A stretch of DNA of 64,000 nucleotides. Source: Paenibacillus radicibacter (GTDB lineage: Bacteria > Bacillota > Bacilli > Paenibacillales > NBRC-103111). A program made the position numbers and the translations under genes. Location: contig NZ_JANQBC010000001.1 of NCBI RefSeq assembly GCF_024721995.1, forward strand, positions 372,001 through 436,000. The letters are read 5' to 3'. Positions 25,411 to 34,481 of the stretch are shown here, piece after piece; positions within the stretch are counted from its first letter, which is position 1, and each line of letters begins with the position of its first letter. The notes beneath the pieces are model-generated. The model made no database searches and was not told where the DNA came from. It was given only the letters and a program-made list of their open reading frames with translations.

Positions 25411-25911
25411 TTATTGGTTCTTCTTTAGCTCCTCTAAATACTTCTCTTCATACTCAATCTCGGTGATTGGTTCAACAAGTCCCTTTGCTCTATCTTCTAA
25501 ATTAAAATCAGCTTTATAAAAAATATCATTTTCACTTGTCACAAAGCTCTCTAACTTCTGACCTTGCAATCTCATTACACCGTAAGTAAAATTTATCAAC
25601 CTCAAATCTTCAAAATCAGCTAAACCTTCATCACTAACTATTTTCTTATAGTTTTCTAGTATTTCTTTTGCTCGTTTTGAATTGTTTTTTAACTTACCGT
25701 CTTTATTAAATAATTTTTTGTTTTCAACTTTATTCATTTCATCAGTGTTAACCCATAATTCAGTTGCGTGTATAGCCATTTGAGTTACATTCTCATCTAG
25801 CAGCGCACCAACTCTAACCATGACATTTTTCCATAGTGGTTTTTTTGTAAAGTGCTTCTTAACTTTCTTATCATAGTTTGTTCCATGTTTAATCTTAAAA
25901 CACTGATTCAT
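25411..25911 (-). CDS. Protein of unknown function
   Basis: 166 residues, basic N-terminus (IKHGTNYDKKVKKHFTKKPLWK) and acidic end. First gene upstream of the NARP1-like pair and possibly co-transcribed. No family recognised. Confidence 0.55.
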   Translation of the reverse strand: MNQCFKIKHGTNYDKKVKKHFTKKPLWKNVMVRVGALLDENVTQMAIHATELWVNTDEMNKVENKKLFNKDGKLKNNSKRAKEILENYKKIVSDEGLADFEDLRLINFTYGVMRLQGQKLESFVTSENDIFYKADFNLEDRAKGLVEPITEIEYEEKYLEELKKNQ

Positions 25912-25979
25912 CGTCTATTGCTCCTTATTTGTCATAATTTTTTTCAATAAGTAACTGTATTATTTCAAGTTCTACTAAT

Positions 25980-26318
25980 TCATTTATCTGGATCTGGGTA
26001 TTCAACCTCAACCTTAAAATCCTTATTTATCTTATTAATCAAGACATCAATTTGCATTTTAAAATCATCTTTATCTGTATGTTTATATTTTTCTTTTATA
26101 TACTCCAAAATTACCTCCTTAGCCATTTCATGTAATTGATCCACATTGTCAATTATTGCTAGACATTCTGCAAAAGTTTTACCGCTAGACTTCCAAAGAA
26201 GCGCCCTTCTTGTTCTCGAAAAAATTTGCTCAGGAAGTTTAAACTTAACCTCAAGTATTAGATCCATATACCATTCATGATCAAACAGAATCAGTTTTGC
26301 TTCACCTTTAATTTTCAA
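25980..26318 (-). CDS. Protein of unknown function
   Basis: 112 residues; MKIKGEAKLILFDHEWYMDL then helices. The pattern FSRTRRALLWKSSGKTFAECLAII is conserved-looking but not assigned. Lies downstream of the GHKL ATPase. Confidence 0.5.
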   Translation of the reverse strand: MKIKGEAKLILFDHEWYMDLILEVKFKLPEQIFSRTRRALLWKSSGKTFAECLAIIDNVDQLHEMAKEVILEYIKEKYKHTDKDDFKMQIDVLINKINKDFKVEVEYPDPDK

Positions 26319-26381
26319 TTTTACAGCCCCCTTTCAAAAAACTTCAATCATACAAATAATCAATTATATATTGTCTATGTA

Positions 26382-28226
26382 TCATGCAACTGCTAATGTA
26401 TTGATGATACTTCCATACAGGTCTATTGGTTTGTCAAAATCCATCAATCCAAGTTCACGCACAATTTCCTTTAAATTTAATAAGATGAACTTATAATCCT
26501 CTAAGTCTAGATTTTCTTCTACATCTTCTCTTAATTTACTTTTATCAATTGCTATTCTATCAATATATATCTTATCATTTGAATAATCACGAACAGCAAT
26601 AAATTCTTCCTCTATTTTTTCAATTGTTCGATTCAATACTTCCACAGAAGTTTCTTTTAATACCATCAAATTACCTATTGCAAACACGTTTCTATTAAAA
26701 CCAACAACTCTGCTAATCATATCTAGCAACATTAATGCTCTTTTTTCTTTAATGGATAATTCTGTATTCGTTAGAGTAGCTTTTATGCTTGTCTTTTCTG
26801 TTAATTCAGAGATATGAACGATGTTTTGTTCCCATCCCAACATTTCTAAAACACTGCTTTCAAATTTGTTACGTGACACAATTACTCTCAAACCATAATG
26901 TTGCGCAATTTTAAATTTTGCTTCTTGCTCCAACACTTCATCAAATCCCAACCAAAACACAGGTTCTTCGTCAAAGTGAATGTGTTGACCTTTTCTTTCT
27001 TCTAACTGATCTTCGTTAATCTCATGCTTTTCAGTCCACCCAACACTTCCAGAACTTCCACTATGATGAACTAAGCCTTTTGCTTCTGGTGCTTTTACTT
27101 TCACATCGCTTTCAATTAATACTTCTTCAAAATGAGACTCTGATTGTTTTGCTGCTTGAGACTTAATGAACACCTCATAATCATTCAAAGTTTTAATGTC
27201 TCCACTCTGTCTCTTTGCTAGAGCAATTCCAGTTAAGTATTTCGCGTCACATTCATTCTCTGTTTTAAGCAGCAAGAACGTCATTTCGTTTTTCAATTTA
27301 TTTTTATCGGCATAATTAGATATAGCGTCAATATGACGTTCAATGTCATTTTGATTACCTTGAATAACACTCTCATTCGCTAACTTTTCTAGGTATTTTT
27401 TAATAATCATTACAAAATCATTGTACTTACTATCTCTAACAATATCTTTCCGATCAGGCGCTGTTAAATTTAGAGCCTTATCCGTTATATGCAAATCACC
27501 TTTCGCATAATAGAAACCCTCTAGCTTGGTTACGTATCTACCCTTATAAAACACTTTGAGATCTTGACTAAAACCAGCGTTAAGTGCAATCCAACCTTTA
27601 AATGATGGTTCGTTTTCAATTTTACTTAAAAATACACTACCATCACCCTCAGTCAATTCTTTCTTAAGTTGCAATTTGCCATCACAATATATGTCTAGTT
27701 CATGTATGTACTTACCTAAAACCTCAACTCGTTCTCGAATCATATGTGATCCAATTTGGGTAAAGTCAAAATTCCTTAATATTAACTTGAATCCATTGTA
27801 TGTATCTTTTACTTCGACTACTTCGATTTTCGTCTGATTGGTTTGGATCATATTTTCAACATTAAAGACAATATGTTTGTTGCCTGAGTACACTTCGATA
27901 TAGTCACTAACTGTAATATTGCTGAAGAATCCCATTCCAAAAGGTGTTTCACTATTTTGAATATCTTCATCCCATTCTGATTCTGCAATTGAAAATAACG
28001 CTTGTGGATTTTCGAGTATCTTACCATCATTTTCAATTGATACAACTTTATTAGAATAATCAATAGTCACATTCACTCTTGTTGCTTTAGCCCTCTGAGC
28101 ATTTTGAATGTCTTCGTCAAGAAAGGATAGCTTATCTTTAAATGTGCTTTGTCTGAGAAGTTTAAGCTGATTTATTACATTTACTTTTACTTCACACTCG
28201 TTCACCACAATATCCTCCTTATACAT
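26382..28226 (-). CDS. Large GHKL (Hsp90/MutL-type) ATPase
   Basis: 614 residues. The Bergerat ATP fold shows as DEDIQNAQRA (N box, about 37-46), SIENDGK (G1, about 63-69) and FGMGFFS (G2, about 96-102). A transducer-like domain follows, then a long helical C-terminus with no family match seen. Free GHKL ATPases of this size occur in phages and in defence or anti-defence islands. The client is unknown. AAGGAGG lies upstream; it overlaps no neighbour but is 5 bases from the next gene. Confidence 0.75.
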   Translation of the reverse strand: MYKEDIVVNECEVKVNVINQLKLLRQSTFKDKLSFLDEDIQNAQRAKATRVNVTIDYSNKVVSIENDGKILENPQALFSIAESEWDEDIQNSETPFGMGFFSNITVSDYIEVYSGNKHIVFNVENMIQTNQTKIEVVEVKDTYNGFKLILRNFDFTQIGSHMIRERVEVLGKYIHELDIYCDGKLQLKKELTEGDGSVFLSKIENEPSFKGWIALNAGFSQDLKVFYKGRYVTKLEGFYYAKGDLHITDKALNLTAPDRKDIVRDSKYNDFVMIIKKYLEKLANESVIQGNQNDIERHIDAISNYADKNKLKNEMTFLLLKTENECDAKYLTGIALAKRQSGDIKTLNDYEVFIKSQAAKQSESHFEEVLIESDVKVKAPEAKGLVHHSGSSGSVGWTEKHEINEDQLEERKGQHIHFDEEPVFWLGFDEVLEQEAKFKIAQHYGLRVIVSRNKFESSVLEMLGWEQNIVHISELTEKTSIKATLTNTELSIKEKRALMLLDMISRVVGFNRNVFAIGNLMVLKETSVEVLNRTIEKIEEEFIAVRDYSNDKIYIDRIAIDKSKLREDVEENLDLEDYKFILLNLKEIVRELGLMDFDKPIDLYGSIINTLAVA

Positions 28227-28231
28227 GTTGA

Positions 28232-28528
28232 TTACACCAATACCTTATTATATGTATTATAGTACTCACTCTTTCGCTTCTCACTTATGTGTACGAATCT
28301 TGCTTCTGTGTCCTTCTTCATGTCAACAATTAAATTTCTATCAAGAATAAAATTCAAATGATGATATCGTACAACCATTCCATTGCCACCATCTATGTAT
28401 TCAATCACTTTACCAAGTTCAACTGCTCTAAGAATTTTGAATTCAATCTCAGCAAATGAATCTGATTTCAATGTGCTTGAAGGACAAAGCTCAAAGTATT
28501 TTTCAATAACTTTTGTTGATACTTTCAT
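28232..28528 (-). CDS. Protein of unknown function
   Basis: 98 residues, MKVSTKVIEKYFELCPSSTLKSDS. Looks like a small winged-helix-like alpha/beta domain (FKILRAVELGKVIEYIDGGNG) but is unassigned. Sits just before the GHKL ATPase in the same operon. Confidence 0.5.
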   Translation of the reverse strand: MKVSTKVIEKYFELCPSSTLKSDSFAEIEFKILRAVELGKVIEYIDGGNGMVVRYHHLNFILDRNLIVDMKKDTEARFVHISEKRKSEYYNTYNKVLV

Positions 28529-28586
28529 GTCTCACTTCCTATAATTTATTTATTTTAATCTTTTACTTTTCTTCTTCAGTACCATA

Positions 28587-28832
28587 CTATTTCCTCAGTT
28601 TTATCATTTTTGGTATCAATAGATTATAATTACTTTTTATTTTCTGTGATTTAAGAATCAAATTATATTCTTGTTCAATCACTCTCCTTCTCAAGTCACA
28701 TTTTGGGCAGTAGATGTGTCCCACTCTTTCGAATTCTCCATCTAGTCCATGTGTATAATCTACCCATTCACTAACAATACCCAATCCATGCCATTCATGA
28801 TCACAATTCAACTTCTTTCTTCTCCAAAACAG
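28587..28832 (-). CDS. Small zinc-binding protein (FWRRK paralogue), apparent CTG start
   Basis: 81 residues from CTG at 28832, which has GAGGTG at a spacing of 7 bases and gives the N-terminus (M)FWRRKKLNCDHEWH that matches its paralogue at 6664-6888. A TTG at 28811 would remove the conserved FWRRK. Cys/His pairs CDHEWH and YCPKCD likely bind zinc. Confidence 0.6.
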   Translation of the reverse strand: MFWRRKKLNCDHEWHGLGIVSEWVDYTHGLDGEFERVGHIYCPKCDLRRRVIEQEYNLILKSQKIKSNYNLLIPKMIKLRK

Positions 28833-28886
28833 ATATTTTCACCTCTATTTGTTTTCTTTATTTATAATATCAATCTATCATATTAG

Positions 28887-28922
28887 AATAAAAAATGCAA
28901 TACTACTTTTGTAATATTGCAT
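28887..28922 (-). terminator. Intrinsic terminator
   Basis: Minus-strand 12-bp stem with one mismatch (ATGCAATATTAC/GTAGTATTGCAT, loop AAAA) followed by TTTTTTATT. It ends the transcript that comes down from the 29-34 kb genes. Confidence 0.8.
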
Positions 28923-29377
28923 ATAATGTGATTATTAATATTTTGAATAACCTATGAAAGAATGATTTTATCAGGAATTGATTGAGTAAATTGTTGCTTA
29001 AATAACTATATATCGCGGTTCCCCTCTAAAAACCTCTTTATTGTGCCACACTATGTATGATTCTTTTGGTTGGTACGTTTTAATATATTTCTACTTCTCT
29101 TCTTTCGACTGCAAATGGCACAAATCCTATTTTAACCTCAATCGGTTGATTCAAAGCTCTACTCAATAATATTGATTTTATTAGTGTCAAATGTAGATTA
29201 GACTTACCGTTTCTTCTTCCAAAACAACGCATTAAAATATGAATAATCTCCATCTGGATAGATAATCATCTAAACCCTCACTTCTAAATCAAAGTTCAAT
29301 TGTATTAAGATCTCATAATCTTCGATATGTTTCTTGCTAACCATCATTGTACTGTGACATAAGCGCGCCAATATTTC
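28923..29377 (-). other. 455-bp stretch without an intact gene; decayed small frames
   Basis: The minus strand holds short overlapping frames. One is a 21-codon frame with GTGAGGG upstream (29269-29204) that ends in the LFWKKKR seen at the start of the zinc paralogues. Another is a 50-codon frame (29232-29080). The pattern suggests a broken third copy of the FWRKK protein. Nothing else recognisable. Confidence 0.35.
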
Positions 29378-29797
29378 TTAACGCCACTCAACCTTGGTTC
29401 CATCTGAAAAAATCTTATTTAAATCAGACATTTTCGCACAATCTACTCTGCCAGAATATCCGAAACTAAGGCTATCGTCGCACTCTTTAATCATCTCGTA
29501 TATCTGTTTAGCTTGTTTTCTGTCTATCTTTCCTTCACAATCGCTCTGGTATAGAAAGTTAGCAACTTCTACTGTTACTACGTTTTGCTCAATGTATTCT
29601 TTCGTAATGGCATCATATTTTTCAAAAAACTCTTTCCTTTCTTCCCCAAATAAAAACATGACCGTTGAATCCGAGAGTAACAAGTAATGCTTATGAAACT
29701 CTATACCCACCTTTTCCGCTACCGTATTCCTAAATCTACCGAAGCCACCATAGCCCATGTCGCAACTATGTCTTTTTGAACTTATTGTTATCCCCAT
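29378..29797 (-). CDS. Protein of unknown function
   Basis: 139 residues. SKRHSCDMGYGGFGRFRNTVAE near the start is Gly/Arg rich and resembles a conserved N-terminus found in several Gram-positive phage proteins of unknown role. The rest is helical and acidic. Confidence 0.6.
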   Translation of the reverse strand: MGITISSKRHSCDMGYGGFGRFRNTVAEKVGIEFHKHYLLLSDSTVMFLFGEERKEFFEKYDAITKEYIEQNVVTVEVANFLYQSDCEGKIDRKQAKQIYEMIKECDDSLSFGYSGRVDCAKMSDLNKIFSDGTKVEWR

Positions 29798-29856
29798 AAA
29801 TCCTCATCCTTCCTGCACATAATGTGTCCTTCTGCACTACATCTTCAAAATGCGGT

Positions 29857-30054
29857 TTACAGTAAATCAGCGTATCCATCATATAGTTCATAATCATCAT
29901 CAACCAACTTTAAATAATATTCAGAATTACCATTCCAATACTTTTCATTCCATAGTTTCACCATTTCTTCTCCAATGACTCTATTTACATTTTCCGCGAA
30001 AACAATTTCAGAAAATAAATCTCTATTGAAATTATCTTTCTTTACTATTTTCAT
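29857..30054 (-). CDS. Small acidic protein of unknown function
   Basis: 65 residues ending YYLKLVDDDYELYDGYADLL; helical, acidic. AAGGAGG lies upstream of the ATG. No family recognised. Confidence 0.5.
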   Translation of the reverse strand: MKIVKKDNFNRDLFSEIVFAENVNRVIGEEMVKLWNEKYWNGNSEYYLKLVDDDYELYDGYADLL

Positions 30055-30142
30055 AAGATAAGTCCTCCTTTCTATTGCATATTTTGTGTCTACTATTTTT
30101 CATCATTAATAGAAGTGCTTGATTCTTAATACAACTTCGCCT

Positions 30143-30313
30143 TTATTCAAACTCATTCTCATATACTTTTAGCGCTATTGTGGCTATATCTACACATCTA
30201 ATATAGGCTTCTTCAACAGTACATAAAGGTTCAGGATCTAATAACCATCCATCTGAATTTGCGATACATTCCAAAGCATATTTCAACTGGTCAATTTTAA
30301 CTGTTGAATTCAG
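30143..30313 (-). CDS. Small protein of unknown function, apparent CTG start
   Basis: 56 residues: after the start, STVKIDQLKYALECIANSDG and PLCTVEEAYIRCVDIATIAL. The frame is open for 57 codons, looks like a normal globular helical protein, and has AAGGGAG about 10 bases before CTG at 30313. No ATG, GTG or TTG occurs at a suitable place. Confidence 0.5.
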   Translation of the reverse strand: MNSTVKIDQLKYALECIANSDGWLLDPEPLCTVEEAYIRCVDIATIALKVYENEFE

Positions 30314-30348
30314 ATTGTCTCGACTCCCTTCCCTATCAAATGAAGATT

Positions 30349-30771
30349 TTATTTACACTTAAACATATCTAGCAATTCTTTATAGTCACTAATTACTGAC
30401 TCTCTTCCTTGCTTTATGTATTGTCTTACAACATCAGCCTGACAGTTCAAACTTTTACCTTTAAATATGTCATTGAACTCATCAAATCCATTAGCATACT
30501 TAACTAGCTCAGGATTTTTATCTAAATACTCTACCCATAGCATCTTATACCATTGTGAAAGATAACTTAACTCATATGACTTACCGTTTAACTCAATGTG
30601 AGTTGGTTGCTTACCTTTTGCATCTCTCCAAGATGAAGGTGCATTATTGCCAAACCTCTTACACAGTTGATAGTGGTTTTCAATACTATCGTATTTACCC
30701 CAAGCTTTTACTTTCGCATAAAAAGCAGAGAATCGCTTATCACCTTTAGAAGAGCACTCCAATATTTTAAT
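30349..30771 (-). CDS. Protein of unknown function, probable ATT start
   Basis: About 140 residues from KILECSSKGDKRFSAFYAKV. The ATT at 30771 lies 9 bases after a strong AAAGGAGG. The in-frame ATG at 30792 is upstream of that ribosome site, so it is unlikely to be the start. Contains ELSYLSQWYKMLWVEYLDKNP. No family recognised. It follows the primase gene. Confidence 0.6.
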   Translation of the reverse strand: MKILECSSKGDKRFSAFYAKVKAWGKYDSIENHYQLCKRFGNNAPSSWRDAKGKQPTHIELNGKSYELSYLSQWYKMLWVEYLDKNPELVKYANGFDEFNDIFKGKSLNCQADVVRQYIKQGRESVISDYKELLDMFKCK

Positions 30772-30805
30772 CGTTTGCAACCTCCTTTCCATTAAAATTT
30801 CTCTT

Positions 30806-31894
30806 TTATTTGCTTTCTTGAATCGTATTAATCCTATGCGTAAAACATTCCTTGTATAGCATGTCAAAGACTTTTTTACTTACATCAACAGGACTTTGCT
30901 TCAATTCTTTTGATAATAGATCATTACTATCCCACATTGCGTATATTACTCTCGTGTGACCAAACTTTCTTGCTTGTTTTATGAAATCGTCTGGAGCTTT
31001 ATCTTTATCTAACGCGATAATAATCTTGATGTCATTACCCAAATTTTTTATTAAGTCAACTTGATACTCACTTAAATCATCACCACTGATTGCAACACAA
31101 TTTCTGCGACCAAACTGACTGCTCAACCAGCATGACTTCTCAGCTTCAAAAATTATGACCTCTTTTTTTTCTAATATGTAATACAGTGCGCGATGCCAGT
31201 TATATAGCTCAATCATTTTATTGAAGTTTGGAAAATATAAAAATTTAGGAATATCTTTAATCTTATAATCTGGATCAAGTGTTCTAGCCTTTACTGATAT
31301 TAGCTCACCATAAGCATTATATACAGGAAAAATAATCCTTTCAGATTGAACATCATAGCCTACCTGAAATTCAATCTGAGTTTCATACTCAATTCCTTCA
31401 TCTATGTATTTTTTATGAGGAAACATAACGTATTGGTTAAGCATATTCTCTTCATATATTTCATTATCATTAAAAACTCTTTTAGGCTTCATTCTTTTCT
31501 TTCTAACGTCTTTCAACCATTTTAGTGGATCACTTTTAACAACAATTGGGCTGTATGTAGATTGATAACCTAGTTGCTCACAAATCCATTTCTTCGCTTT
31601 GTATAGATTCTTCAACTGTTCTGTCTCATCATAAATATCAAATACTATGTATGAAACTAATCCATAAATATCCATACCATATGAGATTCCTTTTGAACGT
31701 ATCTTACAGGATATAGATTCATTTAAATAGACTTGAACGCTTCTGGAGTTGTCGCTATAGAATTTATCAGGTAATTGTGCTTCGTACCTATTTGAACGCT
31801 CCTTAATGCATTCACATTCCATTTTTTCAAGCAACTCTTGAATTCTATTCTCTTCTAAAAGAGTTTGTTTAATTTCCTTTAAATCTGTACTCAT
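30806..31894 (-). CDS. DnaG-type primase core with Toprim domain
   Basis: 362 residues. The C-terminal half contains KKEVIIFEAEKSCWLSSQF (Toprim Glu) and IKIIIALDKDKAPDD (the D-x-D pair), the Toprim signature. The N-terminal half resembles the catalytic core region but lacks a visible zinc-binding motif. It is directly followed by and coupled to the DnaB-type helicase region, as in SPβ, and probably makes primers for lagging strands. Confidence 0.82.
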   Translation of the reverse strand: MSTDLKEIKQTLLEENRIQELLEKMECECIKERSNRYEAQLPDKFYSDNSRSVQVYLNESISCKIRSKGISYGMDIYGLVSYIVFDIYDETEQLKNLYKAKKWICEQLGYQSTYSPIVVKSDPLKWLKDVRKKRMKPKRVFNDNEIYEENMLNQYVMFPHKKYIDEGIEYETQIEFQVGYDVQSERIIFPVYNAYGELISVKARTLDPDYKIKDIPKFLYFPNFNKMIELYNWHRALYYILEKKEVIIFEAEKSCWLSSQFGRRNCVAISGDDLSEYQVDLIKNLGNDIKIIIALDKDKAPDDFIKQARKFGHTRVIYAMWDSNDLLSKELKQSPVDVSKKVFDMLYKECFTHRINTIQESK

Positions 31895-31915
31895 TTAGTT
31901 CCCCCATATCGGAGA

Positions 31916-33466
31916 TTACTTATTGTAATTTGATCCATTGTTTGGGACTTGAACAAAAGCAACTTCTTTCCAAACATTCAGATCTGATATCACCTCATAG
32001 ATGATTTGTTCATCTTCACTTCCCTCTCTATTCTTTGGTAAGAAGAGAATTAAATATTTCTTTTCAGGATCTAGTACATATTCTTTTTTATGCCACTTAC
32101 CATCAAAGCCACTTTTTTCCCAGTTGTAAGGCTTTAATTCATATTTACAATTTGGATATTCATCTGCAAACATTAGTCTACCTGCCATTACTATCGCTGC
32201 GACTTCAACTATTTCCATAGACTTACCAATGCTATCGAGATCAATATATCTAAACTCTTTACCGATCTTCATCTGTACCGTAGCAAGAGTTGAACAGTTA
32301 TAGTTTTCTTCCTTGATACAATCGTATAAATCTTGTGCAGAGTTTGAAAATGCCAACCAACGTTCAACATTTTGTGATTGGTCTGGCTTAAAAGTATCAA
32401 AATAGATCTTATCATAACCTCTTGCCCTATACTGCTCAATCCGATTAATAACATCTTCGATGCGATACTTCTTTAAAACAATTAGCTTTATAAAGTCTGG
32501 CTGATTTTGTTTAAGCCATCTTGCAGCCTCTTTTAGAATCTCTTTGACCTCTGGAGTATACTTACCCCTATTTACAACATCACGCGGAATCGGCTTCTTA
32601 AGAATTCTAGAGGCTACTGTAGCAAGAAGTCGGGACTGCCAACGTTTTTTCCCCTCTTCATTTACGAAGATAAGTGCTTTTTCAAACTTCATTTCACCTG
32701 TCTCGTCTTTTAGCACCTTAACATTATGTTCGAAACACGATAGCACAAATTTTTCTGTAACAATACTGCTTTTACCAACCCCCGAAGACAGTACCAAATA
32801 CATCAGATTGCCAAGCTTTTGTCCATTAATTTTTTTAGTTAGTCTTGGTGAATCAAATAATGGGAGACCTACTTCCTCACCCTCATCTAGCTCGTCTACA
32901 ACTTCCTCAATATCTTCAGTTAAATTATATTCAACAACATCTCCTGAGTTTATATGAGAAAATACATCTTTTACTTTTACTGAACAGAATGTTTGCAGTT
33001 CTTTCAATGTCATATTAATTAATTTTAATACATGCTCCATGTTTAAAACATTAATCATATTGTTATCTTGCATTTGTCGTAAGCTTTCATACTTTTGAAT
33101 CTCACTGAAATGAAATTCATCATTTCCTTTATTGTTACTACATTCGCTCATTAGTTCTTGAATTGTCGAGAATCCACCATATTCGTTATATAGTTCGAAA
33201 TATGATTTTTTATTGCCTTCTTTCGGTTTTGAAGAAACATAAGAATAAACAGTTGTGTCCTCAAAGCTCCTTACACCATTATCAAACATCTCTTTTCCAA
33301 TGTAATAATAGAAATACCATATATCTTGTGTAAATGTTTCCCTCACAATTTTATGAGTCTTATACTTGGAATAATTATTCGGATTTTTCCACAGGTTACC
33401 AACAAACAGTGATTCGTGAATTTCTGATGGTAAAGTAAATTGCTCTATGTATTTTGATGTAACTAT
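31916..33466 (-). CDS. DnaB-type replicative helicase, start uncertain (ATA candidate)
   Basis: About 516 residues. A Walker A SSGVGKSS follows ...GNLMYLVL in the middle. Helicase motifs of the RecA-like core follow (YDKIYFDTFKPDQS, STLATVQMKIGKEF). The N-terminal domain is acidic before the ATPase part (VVDELDEGEEVG). The start is unclear: an ATG at 33502 has no ribosome site, a GTG at 33475 is too close to AGGAG, and an ATA at 33466 lies 10 bases after it. Unwinds DNA at the phage fork. Confidence 0.82.
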   Translation of the reverse strand: MVTSKYIEQFTLPSEIHESLFVGNLWKNPNNYSKYKTHKIVRETFTQDIWYFYYYIGKEMFDNGVRSFEDTTVYSYVSSKPKEGNKKSYFELYNEYGGFSTIQELMSECSNNKGNDEFHFSEIQKYESLRQMQDNNMINVLNMEHVLKLINMTLKELQTFCSVKVKDVFSHINSGDVVEYNLTEDIEEVVDELDEGEEVGLPLFDSPRLTKKINGQKLGNLMYLVLSSGVGKSSIVTEKFVLSCFEHNVKVLKDETGEMKFEKALIFVNEEGKKRWQSRLLATVASRILKKPIPRDVVNRGKYTPEVKEILKEAARWLKQNQPDFIKLIVLKKYRIEDVINRIEQYRARGYDKIYFDTFKPDQSQNVERWLAFSNSAQDLYDCIKEENYNCSTLATVQMKIGKEFRYIDLDSIGKSMEIVEVAAIVMAGRLMFADEYPNCKYELKPYNWEKSGFDGKWHKKEYVLDPEKKYLILFLPKNREGSEDEQIIYEVISDLNVWKEVAFVQVPNNGSNYNK

Positions 33467-33479
33467 ATAATTCACTCTC

Positions 33480-34121
33480 CTATAATAAGTTAGAAATATC
33501 ATTCATATCTTTTCTTTTTTTATATTCTACTCCTGTATCTAACGACATATCTCTAGATTCCACTTGTTTAATACTATGATCAGTTAATAACTTATTCTTA
33601 TGTTGTCGGATAGAATGTTCTTTAGCATCCACTAAATTATTCTTAACTATAGCTAATCCATATCTTAATTCCATTAAAAAATTCTTAAACTCTTTTGTTC
33701 TATGTGCTTCTCTAATAGCATCTTTACAGTAATCATATGTATAAGCGATTCCATCATAAGGAATTCCGTTCTTATAAGACTTGCCCAATTTTCCAAACAA
33801 TTTCGAATCATTACGTATGTCTTGCAAATACGGATAAAACTGACTCGGAATAAGCTGAATGTTTTCCAGTTCATATACTTCTGCAATCTTCTCTGCTAAC
33901 TTTGTTTGCTTTTCACGTTCAATTCTTTTGAATTCCTTATCATCTAGTAAGCTTTTATAACAACCTTTTCCATTGTGATAATAGCCTTTTGTATCTTTAA
34001 TCATCAAACTCTTCTCATCCTTATTTCTACACCATTGACATATTACTAATGCCACCCACAACCCTCCACTTCCATTATTTCTTGGGTAATCGCAGGATAT
34101 GACACATTTTCTTCGTCCCAT
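33480..34121 (-). CDS. Replication-associated protein of unknown function with Cys cluster
   Basis: 213 residues. The N-terminus has CVISCDYPRN and VICQWCRNKDE, a likely zinc site, then a basic helical body. It sits directly before the helicase gene and overlaps it, so a helicase-loader or replication-adaptor role is possible, but no family is recognised. Confidence 0.55.
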   Translation of the reverse strand: MGRRKCVISCDYPRNNGSGGLWVALVICQWCRNKDEKSLMIKDTKGYYHNGKGCYKSLLDDKEFKRIEREKQTKLAEKIAEVYELENIQLIPSQFYPYLQDIRNDSKLFGKLGKSYKNGIPYDGIAYTYDYCKDAIREAHRTKEFKNFLMELRYGLAIVKNNLVDAKEHSIRQHKNKLLTDHSIKQVESRDMSLDTGVEYKKRKDMNDISNLL

Positions 34122-34145
34122 GTCATATCCCGTTGAAATAAAGAT

Positions 34146-34481
34146 TTAATTGGATCTTACACTTAAAATTTCATCAAAATCTACCCACTCAAAACCATTA
34201 TCGAATTCAACTTTAATCTTCTTGCCGTACTGGTCTATGCTGCTTACAATGCCAAGTATTTCTCTTTTACCCCAAGTGCCGTAGATATCTATTGCCACTC
34301 TCTCTTTTTCACAATATGCTCCTGTAATAAAATCAGCAATATAAGTAATCTCATCATCAACCAGAGTTGGCTTTAGTACTCTGTTTGGTTCCTCATTTCG
34401 CTTCAATATTGCCTCTTTATGTTCGGAAATCATCATCCTACTTGCTTCCCACATCCCATTACCATGTAGCTTTTTACTCAC
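34146..34481 (-). CDS. yolD: YolD-like protein
   Basis: 111 residues. MISEHKEAI, then beta-rich EKERVAIDIYGTWGKREILGIVSSIDQYGKKIKVEF fits the YolD-like family that accompanies Y-family polymerases in SPβ and in Gram-positive plasmids. Its GTG start overlaps the uvrX stop by four bases (GTGA). Thought to control or assist UvrX; the mechanism is not known. Confidence 0.8.
   Translation of the reverse strand: MSKKLHGNGMWEASRMMISEHKEAILKRNEEPNRVLKPTLVDDEITYIADFITGAYCEKERVAIDIYGTWGKREILGIVSSIDQYGKKIKVEFDNGFEWVDFDEILSVRSN

Noticed and set aside
27848-28063. 71-codon minus-strand frame inside the GHKL ATPase gene
   Set aside because: Entirely inside a well supported gene with matching domain motifs; shadow frame.
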